Under the pieces are notes generated by a model. That model did no database searches, was not told the DNA's origin, and was given only the letters and a program-made list of their open reading frames with translations. Shown in pieces: positions 6,198-14,300 of a stretch of DNA of 14,637 nt. Position numbers and translations under genes: made by a program. Position 1 is the first letter of the stretch. Each line of letters opens with the position of its first letter. The DNA is from JAVBLK01 sp031553565 (GTDB lineage Bacteria > Bacillota > Clostridia > Christensenellales > DUVY01), in the NCBI GenBank assembly GCA_031553565.1, contig JAVBLK010000020.1, positions 1 to 14,637 on the forward strand, given 5' to 3'.

Positions 6198-9100
6198 ATG
6201 GTTAAAAACAGAAGCGGACAAAAACCAGCGTTTGCGCTTATGATTGCATTTGTAATTGCATTCAGCGCAGTGTTTTTTGTCTATGGAGGAACGGGCGCAG
6301 TGCCTGCGAACGCGAATGCGAACGGCTATACTTCGGATTACAGCACGAAGGCCGAGGCAGTCGAGGCGCACCAACAGCTGAACGAGCGCATTACCGAGGA
6401 AGGCATGGTGCTCTTAAAGAATGAAGGTAACGCGCTCCCGCTGCCGGCAAACGCCAAGGTTACCGTTTTCGGCTATGCGGCGTACAACGTCACGCTGGGG
6501 AGCTCCAATACCGCGACCCAAAATGACTCGGCCGCATCCGCGACAGCCATCTGGGACAGCCTGGACGCGGCGGGGATACAGGTGAATCCTGCGGCAAAGG
6601 CAAGACAGCTCAATACCACCGCGGGCATGGGTATCGGCACCAGCGACTGGGCGCGCCGCAACAATTTTTATGACGCGGTCAATCACGCCACTGAGCCGCT
6701 GAGCGGTACATACGCCGGCTATAAGGATGCGGCGATCGTAGTATTCCGTACCACGGGCGCCGGCAGCGAATGGGAGGGCAGGAGGCTTACCGACAACGAG
6801 GCGTATCCTAACGGCGGCAGGCTGTATGACAACGAAGTTGCGCACAGACGCCAGCTTGACAGGGCGCAGTTTGAGATCCTGGCCGAGGCGACCGCGAACT
6901 TTGAAAAGGTTATCGTTTTATTCAACGAAACTTTGGCAATGGAATTAGGCTGGCTTAAAAACACGGGCTCAGTCACGTTCAGCGCGGTCAGAGACGCCGC
7001 CGGCGCCACTGTTGCCGGAGCGGACGGCAGGACCTTTAATAATGCTTTCAGCGTAGACTTTTCCAAGATCAAGGCGGCGATAAATATCGGCAGGACCGGC
7101 AACAGCAGAGGAATGCTGTCGCTTGGCAAGATATTGACAGGACAGGTAAATCCATCGGGGCGTTTGCCGGACATATACCCCGACGGTTTCCAAAACAATC
7201 CGACCTGGATGAATATGGGCTCCAACATGCGGACGAACGGCGCGCAGCTGACGACCGAGGCGGGAGCCGCAAGGACAGGCGCCGGCCGGGTCGATTATCA
7301 GGAAGGCATCTACATGGGCCACCAGTACTACGAGACCAGGGGCTTTACCGAAAACGACAGCTGGGCGTGGTACGACAGCCACGTAGTATATCCGTTCGGA
7401 TACGGCCTTTCATATACCGGCTTTACGTGGGCGATCCAGAGCAGCACCCCTGCGGACGGCGCCGCGATCACGGCGGACAGCGTTATCGAGGTCACCGTAA
7501 GGGTCACCAACACCGGCACGGTTGCCGGCCGCGACGTAGTCCAGCTTTATTATACCGCGCCTTATACCGCGGGCGGCATTGAAAAAGCCCATGTAGTATT
7601 GGGCGACGTTGCTAAAACCGATATCCTTGCAGCCGGCGCGCATCAGGACCTGAAGCTGAAGATAGCGGCGCGCGACATGGCGTCGTACGATTGGGACAAC
7701 CGCGGCCCGATCAGCCTGCCGAACGGCGGATACGTCCTCGAGCAGGGCGCATATGCCATCAGACTGCAGAGAAACTCCAACCAGAGGAGCCAGCAGGCGA
7801 GTATTACGCTCAATGTAGCCAGCAATATCCACGTTGAAAGATCCAGAGCTGGAGAAATCGTAAAAAATCAATTCGAGGATGTCAACAGCGTGATAAAGGC
7901 GCGGAACGCCGCCGACCGTAAGGAGCTTTCAAGGGCAAACTTTGCAGGCACATATCCTACGACTCCTACAGCCGAAGATATGAAGATAACCGATGCGGAG
8001 TTCTTAAAGCGCGATGCGCTAAGAGACGGCAGAACATTGACCGCGTCAACAAGCGCTATCTGGGATCCTGCATGGGACGTCGGGCAGCCTTGGGAATACA
8101 CCGGCAGCAAGAGAACGGTTTCGGATTTCTTTGCGACCGTGACCGGGAACGGCCGTATCCCCGCAGGCGGGACAGCCGCGCTTACGGCATCGCCGGTAAA
8201 GCTCAGCGACATGACTGGTAAGGATTTTGACGACGCGGCCTGGGACACGCTTTTGGACCAGGTAACGTATGTCGAGGCATTAGGCCTTGTGAACGTCGCC
8301 GGCTTTACGACTCAGCCGATCGACTATATCGGTAAACCCAGGACTCTTGAAACGGACGGCCCCGACGGCGGCTGGCGCGGGATGGGCTATCCCGGCGGTT
8401 CGACAGGGCATACGTTGGGCGGAGAGGTCCCCGTACGTTTTGCCGACCAGCCTATGATCGCGGCGACGTTCAGTAAAGACATTGCCTACCGGCACGGCAG
8501 GGCGATCGCCGAGCACGGCCTATGGGGCAACAGCGACTCATTGACAGGAAAATCGACCGGCGCGGTGCAGACCTTTAACGGCTGGTACGCGCCGACCGCG
8601 AACCTGATGCGCTCTGTTTTCCAGAGCAGGGTCGAAGAACAATATTCGTCCGATCCGTTCCTGACAGGTATGGTTTGCGCGCAAATCAGCCTCGGCGTCA
8701 ACTCCTTAGGCGGATATGTGTACATGAAGCACTTTGCCTTGCACGAGGACGGCGGGACGCTCCGCGGGAACTTCGCTATGTCTGACAGCGCGGGATACAC
8801 AGTCACCAACAGGACTGACGGACTTGCGATTTGGGTAAACGAGCAAGGGATGCGTGAAATCTATCTGAAGGCTTTCCAACAGATCGTCGAAGTGGGTAAA
8901 GTCCGCGCCGCGATGACGTCGTTCAGCCGTATCGGGCACAATTACGCGGGCGGAAGCTATGCGCTGCTGACCCAGGTCCTCCGCAACGAATGGGGGTTCA
9001 GAGGCTTTGTAATTTGCGATATCGAGCTTTACGGGTTCCTCAACGCGCCCCAAATGATCCGCGCGGGCAACGACGGGATGCTGACGTTTAACAGTTCAGC

Positions 9101-10064
9101 ACCCGGCAATAACGGAGGTATCTCGGGCGGTTATAAGATAAGCAGAGTGCAGAATAACGCTGATGCAAATACGCCCACCCAGCTGGCGAATGTCCGCAGG
9201 GCGCTGAAGAACTTCTTATACGTTACGGCAAATTCCAACGCGATGCAGCCGGCTATCGGTGCGGAAATAAATTACAGCGACGCGGTGCTGCCTACTCCCG
9301 TTGCGGGACACGCCTACTCTGCAACTGTCGCCGCAAGCAATTTCGGCACAACGCAGGGGCTTGCCGCCGGCGGCACAAGAGGGAGCCGCGCCGGATTTGA
9401 TTTTAATACACGCGACGCCAGGCTGTCAGCAATGACTTTCGCAGTAACGGACGGCGCTCTGCCCGCAGGGCTGACGCTTGATACCGCTACCGGCGAAATA
9501 AAAGGAACACCTACGGCATTCGGCAAGTTTACGTTCGATATTACTGCGTCGGCGGCCGGTTATGTGCCCAAGACAGTGTCCTTTACCCTCATGATCAGCT
9601 ATCTGGTAAACGTAAAAATCGAGGACAGCGTTTTACTATGGGAAGTGATCGACGACGTGCAGAATGTGATCAAATACGAGGTAGAGATTTACGGTGTCAC
9701 ATATACTTTGCCCGATGTCGAAAGCTTTGGCCTGCCTCTGTTTGCGGAAGGCACCCGCGACGTAAATATCAGAATGCAGTACGAGACTGCTTCCGGTACG
9801 GAATGGACGCCGTGGTCAACGGTTGAATATACTTCTTCGCTGACACAAGGCCCTGCCGGCGACAAGGGCGATAAAGGCGACAAGGGCGATAAGGGCGATA
9901 AAGGAGACAAGGGCGACAAGGGCGAAACAGGGGCGCAAGGCGCCGCAGGTGAAAACGGTGCAGCAGGCTGCAGCAGCAGCAGCGCGGCTGTCGCAGCCTT
10001 CGCCGGATTGCTTGCGATCACTTTCGTAGTTATGACTAAGAAGCGGTCAAGCAGCAGCAATTAA
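6198..10064 (+). CDS. Secreted GH3 glycosidase, permuted, with He_PIG and collagen-like regions
   Basis: The 1288-residue protein is predicted to hydrolyse beta-linked glycosides at the cell surface. Order: signal/anchor helix (about 10-30, then ANANANG); GH3 C-terminal-type alpha/beta domain (about 57-328, with EGMVLLKNEGNALPL); fibronectin-III-like GH3 domain (about 358-500); GH3 TIM-barrel-type domain (about 670-1014); He_PIG Ig-like domain (1030-1134); a second FN3-like domain (about 1135-1212); 13 collagen-like triplets (1218-1256); then C1258, four Ser, a hydrophobic segment and KKR. The barrel sits after the alpha/beta domain, the reverse of the usual GH3 order; such inverted GH3 enzymes are known from rumen bacteria (Butyrivibrio, Ruminococcus). 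Candidate nucleophile is D941 in FVICDIELYG. K844-H845 is in MKHFALHED, and E191 or E193 lies near the usual acid/base position. Several motif residues are less canonical than in the second GH3. No LPXTG is present. Substrate cannot be read from the sequence. In-frame ATG 6180 is the alternative start. Confidence 0.88.
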   Translation: MVKNRSGQKPAFALMIAFVIAFSAVFFVYGGTGAVPANANANGYTSDYSTKAEAVEAHQQLNERITEEGMVLLKNEGNALPLPANAKVTVFGYAAYNVTLGSSNTATQNDSAASATAIWDSLDAAGIQVNPAAKARQLNTTAGMGIGTSDWARRNNFYDAVNHATEPLSGTYAGYKDAAIVVFRTTGAGSEWEGRRLTDNEAYPNGGRLYDNEVAHRRQLDRAQFEILAEATANFEKVIVLFNETLAMELGWLKNTGSVTFSAVRDAAGATVAGADGRTFNNAFSVDFSKIKAAINIGRTGNSRGMLSLGKILTGQVNPSGRLPDIYPDGFQNNPTWMNMGSNMRTNGAQLTTEAGAARTGAGRVDYQEGIYMGHQYYETRGFTENDSWAWYDSHVVYPFGYGLSYTGFTWAIQSSTPADGAAITADSVIEVTVRVTNTGTVAGRDVVQLYYTAPYTAGGIEKAHVVLGDVAKTDILAAGAHQDLKLKIAARDMASYDWDNRGPISLPNGGYVLEQGAYAIRLQRNSNQRSQQASITLNVASNIHVERSRAGEIVKNQFEDVNSVIKARNAADRKELSRANFAGTYPTTPTAEDMKITDAEFLKRDALRDGRTLTASTSAIWDPAWDVGQPWEYTGSKRTVSDFFATVTGNGRIPAGGTAALTASPVKLSDMTGKDFDDAAWDTLLDQVTYVEALGLVNVAGFTTQPIDYIGKPRTLETDGPDGGWRGMGYPGGSTGHTLGGEVPVRFADQPMIAATFSKDIAYRHGRAIAEHGLWGNSDSLTGKSTGAVQTFNGWYAPTANLMRSVFQSRVEEQYSSDPFLTGMVCAQISLGVNSLGGYVYMKHFALHEDGGTLRGNFAMSDSAGYTVTNRTDGLAIWVNEQGMREIYLKAFQQIVEVGKVRAAMTSFSRIGHNYAGGSYALLTQVLRNEWGFRGFVICDIELYGFLNAPQMIRAGNDGMLTFNSSAPGNNGGISGGYKISRVQNNADANTPTQLANVRRALKNFLYVTANSNAMQPAIGAEINYSDAVLPTPVAGHAYSATVAASNFGTTQGLAAGGTRGSRAGFDFNTRDARLSAMTFAVTDGALPAGLTLDTATGEIKGTPTAFGKFTFDITASAAGYVPKTVSFTLMISYLVNVKIEDSVLLWEVIDDVQNVIKYEVEIYGVTYTLPDVESFGLPLFAEGTRDVNIRMQYETASGTEWTPWSTVEYTSSLTQGPAGDKGDKGDKGDKGDKGDKGDKGETGAQGAAGENGAAGCSSSSAAVAAFAGLLAITFVVMTKKRSSSSN
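9849..9965 (+). repeat. Collagen-like Gly-X-Y tract (13 triplets)
   Basis: The 117 bases encode GPA, seven successive GDK triplets, then GET, GAQ, GAA, GEN and GAA. The DNA is a degenerate 9-base repeat with alternating GAC/GAT and AAG/AAA codons. Gly-X-Y tracts can form a triple-helical stalk. Here one would lift the catalytic part away from the C-terminal membrane segment. Repeat number is likely variable between strains. Confidence 0.95.
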
Positions 10065-10090
10065 ATTACAATCGATAAAAGTACCGGCTA

Positions 10091-10129
10091 TTTGCCTCAC
10101 CGGAAGCGTAAAGCTGCCGGTGAGGCAAA
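10091..10129 (+). other. 13-bp hairpin between the first GH3 and the lipoprotein gene
   Basis: TTTGCCTCACCGG (10091-10103) and CCGGTGAGGCAAA (10117-10129) pair perfectly around a 13-base loop. No T-run follows on the + strand, so it is not a standard terminator. It could be a processing or RNA-stability element, or a partial terminator that lowers expression of the downstream genes. Confidence 0.75.
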
Positions 10130-10190
10130 ATGCGTAGGGAAGATACGATCAGTATGCGCTTTACGCGAAAAAGGATGGTCAACGGAAAGA

Positions 10191-11189
10191 ATGAAAAAAA
10201 TCAAAAAACTTCTCTGTATTGCGCTTGTTATCAGCCTGGCCGCAACTGTGCTTGCGGCATGCGGGCCGAAAGAAAAGGAGCTTCAGTATACAGGCACGGT
10301 GCTTGCCGCCGGAACAGTCGGCGAGGCTTATGCGCCGGTTTTAATCGCGACGGCGACGGGAGAGGGCAGCCCGGTCATTTCCTACGCATTAAAATCCGGC
10401 AGTAATCTGCCGGCAGGCCTTACGCTTTCGGACGGCAGGATCAGCGGTACGCCGGCTGCCGCCGCCGCAGCAGCTGAATTTGTTGTGGTTGCAAGCGCCG
10501 CAGGCTACAAAAACGCAGAAGCGTCCTTTACCATTACGATCAACGAGCCCGTCGAAAAAATAAACAGTTTCGCAGCGGTCGCGACCGATCTGGACGGATT
10601 TGTCGGCGGAGGCATATTTTACGGAGGATATTTTGACGGGCCTACTGTTATTGAAAAGACCGGCACCGGAGAAGCCGCTTATGCAACCGCCGGCACAACA
10701 GGCCAGATCGCCGGCTATTTTCTGCAAGGAACGCACAGGACGCCTCCGGAGCCCGAGAAAAGAACTATCACATGGATCATCCACTCTGACGCCGCGGTGA
10801 CGGCGACACTGAAAATAAGCCTCGGTATGGAAATAGTGGGGACGTTCAGTATGTCGTCCGGAACGGGCGGCGGCGGCCATATTTTCAAGGTCAACGACAC
10901 TCCGCTTGTATACGGCGGCATTACTCTTTCCAGGGCGTCCTTTGATGTCCCCATCAATTTCCAGCTGTATACGATAGGAGAAATTCAGCTGAAAGCGGGG
11001 GATAATATCATTACGCTTACATTGGGAGTCAACGACTGGGTCAGCGACGGCGTACCGGGCGGGCCTGCGCTTGACAGTATTGTGATCGACACGTCAGCAA
11101 CACTCGGGTGGGGCGCGGGGCTTCCGAAATGGGATAACATCCTGTACAAATTTCCTAACGACCCGCTCCCTCAGCAGGCCGCGGCATAG
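10191..11189 (+). CDS. Lipoprotein with He_PIG Ig-like domain and carbohydrate-binding-like domain
   Basis: The 332-residue protein has a lipoprotein signal: MKKIKK, a hydrophobic stretch, and lipobox LAAC with C24 as the lipidated cysteine. An Ig-like He_PIG domain follows (about 33-115) with LPAGLTLSDGRISGTP, closely matching LPAGLTLDTATGEIKGTP in the preceding GH3 enzyme. The rest (about 120-310) looks like a beta-sandwich: alternating strands, Gly/Thr-rich loops, and a closing LKAGDNIITLTLG ... GPALDSIVI pattern typical of CBM6/CBM35-type carbohydrate-binding modules. No catalytic motif is seen. It is probably a surface glycan-binding partner of the two GH3 enzymes. I start at ATG 10191 because the lipoprotein signal begins there; GGAAAG at 10184-10189 is a weak, close ribosome site. 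An in-frame TTG lies far upstream at 10092, inside the hairpin. Confidence 0.8.
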   Translation: MKKIKKLLCIALVISLAATVLAACGPKEKELQYTGTVLAAGTVGEAYAPVLIATATGEGSPVISYALKSGSNLPAGLTLSDGRISGTPAAAAAAAEFVVVASAAGYKNAEASFTITINEPVEKINSFAAVATDLDGFVGGGIFYGGYFDGPTVIEKTGTGEAAYATAGTTGQIAGYFLQGTHRTPPEPEKRTITWIIHSDAAVTATLKISLGMEIVGTFSMSSGTGGGGHIFKVNDTPLVYGGITLSRASFDVPINFQLYTIGEIQLKAGDNIITLTLGVNDWVSDGVPGGPALDSIVIDTSATLGWGAGLPKWDNILYKFPNDPLPQQAAA

Positions 11190-11348
11190 GCAAACACTGA
11201 ATAATTCGGTAAAATTTACAGCGGCGTCTTTTTCGCCATAAAAAGTCTTCTTTTCTTGTCAATACCTCTGGTATTGCCTTCGAAAACAAGCCGTTTTCTG
11301 CCTGAAAAATACTTGCTCTAAATTAACCTCATTTATTCAGCGTTTACC
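11190..11348. mobile_element. Possible MITE-like element with imperfect terminal inverted repeats
   Basis: GGCAAACACTGAATAA at 11189-11204 and the reverse complement of the right end, GGTAAACGCTGAATAA (11333-11348), agree at 14 of 16 bases, and similarity continues inward more weakly. Inside are a perfect CAATACC/GGTATTG hairpin (11260-11276) and repeat copy 2. No gene is encoded. A clear target-site duplication is not seen, so the element could equally be a structured leader of the next gene. Apart from this the 182-base gap holds only a ribosome site. Confidence 0.4.
11283..11345 (+). repeat. 63-base dispersed repeat, copy 2
   Basis: Matches 3620-3682 at 59 of 63 positions, same orientation. 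The AAAAC/GTTTT hairpin at its 5' end and the TTTATTCAGCGTTT block at its 3' end are unchanged. It ends 27 bases before the GTG start of the second GH3 gene, so it lies in that gene's leader. Confidence 0.8.
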
Positions 11349-11371
11349 CAGGCAAACAGGAGAGGAATATA

Positions 11372-14300
11372 GTGAATTTCAATACAATAGTTTGGAAAAA
11401 CCTCCATTCAAGGATTTGGTTTTTAGTATCAACGATCATCATGCTGATCGTTTTTACGGTAACCATGATCGCGACACAAACGCCGCTTATCCGCAACACT
11501 TTATATATCGCATTGGGATATCCGCGTGCGATTATAGGCGGGCAGCGCGGCCTGTATGAGAAAGAATACGGCTCTAAGGCCGAGGTTCTGGCCGCGGCGA
11601 ATGAATTGAACACGAAGATAGCGTCAGAAGGCTTTACGCTGCTGCAGAACAAGGGCGGCGCGCTGCCGCTTCAAAAGGGCGCAAGCATCAGTGTGTTCGG
11701 CCAAAATTCCGTTGACCTTTTATACGGCGGCTCCGGCAGCGGCGGCGACAGCTCGGGGCTGGGCAGAAAGACCATATTCGACAGCCTTACCGCCGCAGGC
11801 TTAAGCTTTAACCCCGTGCTGAAGGCCTTTTATGAAGGCCGCACCGGGCGCCCTGCCAGCGCCCCGGCCTTTGACGCGATCATTGCCGGATATACTACGG
11901 GAGAAACCTCTGCGGGCAGCTATACTGCCGCTGTCACAAACTCGTATGCGCAATACCCGGACGCCGCGCTGGTTGTCATTACGCGTATAGGCGGCGAGGG
12001 CTTTGACCTGCCGCGCACAATGGCGGAATCGTACACCTCGACCGGCACAAGCGGGAAGATCGGCGGCGCAAGGAGCGCGGAAAGCCATTACCTGCAGCTT
12101 GACGAAAACGAGGCGGGCTTACTGCTGCACGTGACCGAAAATTTTGATAAGGTGATCCTGATTATAAATTCAAACAATCCGCTGGAGCTCGGCTTTTTGG
12201 ACGATCCCGGCTATTGGGCCAATACACTGGGAGTAACTGACAGCGTTAAGGTCGACCGCGCGATCAGCCGTATACGCGGCGCGCTGTGGATCGGAAGCCC
12301 GGGCGGGCACGGGATCATGGCGCTGGGCCCGATATTGACCGGTGAAATCAACCCCTCGGGCAGGACGGTAGATATATATGCGCGTGATTTTACCAAGGAT
12401 CCGTCATACTTTAACTTCGGCAACAACAACGTTGCTTTCGGCAACGCGTACAGGAATCCGAACGGCAGCGAAGTCGTCAGCGCGGCAAGGACTTATTTTA
12501 TAGAATACGAGGAAGGCGTTTACGTGGGCTACCGTTATTACGAAACACGTGGCAAAACGGACGGCGCGGCATGGTATGATGCCAATGTAATGTACCCGAT
12601 GGGGCACGGGCTGTCGTATTCGGAGTTTGAATGGACTCTGGGGGATATGAAGCTTGACGGCAGCGTGATCCCGGACAGCCATCCGCTGACAGCCGCTGAC
12701 GCGGGCAAGTCGATCACTGTGGATATAACGGTCAAAAATAAGGCCGCAAGCTTAAAGGCGGGCAAGGATGTTGTCCAGCTCTATGTAGAAGCGCCTTATA
12801 CCGCCGGAGGGATCGAAAAGCCGCACGTCATGCTTGCGGATTTTGCAAAGACGGAGCTTCTTCAGCCCGGCGCATCGCAGACCCTGACGCTTAAGTTCAG
12901 CCTGTACGATATCGCCTCGTACGACTATAACGACGGCAACGGGAATACATTCAAGGGCTTCGAGACGGAGGCCGGCGGATACAAGATCCATATATCTGAA
13001 AACTCGGATTCCTGGGCGGATAATAACAGCGCGTTGACGCGCAGCTTCACCGTGCCGCAAACTCAGGCGAACGCCGTAAAGGGAAGCACGGGCTTTACCT
13101 ACCGCAAGGATCCGCACACGGCGGGCAGCAAGGACATAGTAAACCGTTTTGACGACGTAAGCTATGGCAGGAACGGTACGGCGGCCGCGCCAAAGATCAC
13201 GTATCTGTCGCGCGCGGCATGGGGCAGCACCATGCCGGCAAAGCCGACGGCCGATGAACGCCGGCTGGAAACGGCGCAGGGGCCTCAAAACATTTACGGC
13301 AGCTGGAGCACCTCCGCCTCTGCGGTATCCGCAAAAGACGTGGAAGGCAATCCCTGGTACGCGGCGGAGATGCCTGTTCAGGCGGCAAGCGAGTCTGCGT
13401 CCGCGACCAAGCTTATCGACATGCTGGGAGTACCGTACGGCGATGAGCGGTGGGATGCGTTTGCGGACCAGCTTACCGTTTCCCAGATGGTCAATCTGGT
13501 GGGCAAGGGCGCGTTCGGCACAATCGGGCTTGAAAATATCGGGGTGCCGCTCACAACGCACGCCGACGGCCCTGCGGGATTCGCCAACTTTATGGCGATG
13601 TCGGATCAGGCGCCTATTTACAGCACATGCTTCTACGCGTCGGAATGCGTTATCGGCGCGACGTTCAATAAAGACCTGGCTTATCAATTCGGTAAAATGG
13701 TAGGGAACGAGGCTCTTATCGGAAACGAGCGCGGCGACGGCTTGCCGTATTCGGGCTGGTACGCGCCGGCGGCCAATATCCACCGCTCGCCATTCTCCGG
13801 AAGGAACTGGGAATACTTTTCGGAGGATCCCGTACTTTCGGGCCGTATGGCGGCGAAGGTAGTACTGGGCGCGAAGGAAAAGGGCGTCGTAACTTTCGCC
13901 AAGCATTTCGCGCTCAACGACCAGGAAACGAACCGTTCCACACGCGGGCTGTTTACATGGGCGAACGAGCAGTCAATGCGCGAAATATATTTTAAAGCCT
14001 TTGAAATATTGATAAAGGAAAGCAAATCACTAGGCATCATGTCCTCATACAACCGCATAGGCACCACCTGGGCGGGCGGCGATTACCGGCTCCTGACAGA
14101 GATATTAAGGGGCGAATGGAAATTCGAGGGCGTGGTAATAACCGATTACGCGGATAAAACCGCCTATATGTATGCCGACCAGATGATCCGCGCGGGCGGC
14201 GATCTGCAGCTGAACCAAACGGTTTCGACCCTAAGCAGCGACGCCGCCTCGGCCACGCATGTGACCGCGCTGAGGAACGCATCCAAAAACATCCTTTACA

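Noticed and set aside
9849..9965. Tandem repeat considered as a CRISPR-like or non-coding array
   Set aside because: It is a 9-base in-frame codon repeat with no spacers, encoding Gly-Asp-Lys triplets.
6198..10064. Possibility that the reversed domain order reflects a misassembly
   Set aside because: Both GH3 genes show the same order in uninterrupted frames, and inverted-order GH3 enzymes are known from rumen bacteria.
12752..13906. Long minus-strand open frame opposite the second GH3 gene
   Set aside because: The + strand carries conserved GH3 motifs throughout; the antisense product is Arg/His-rich with no recognisable family.
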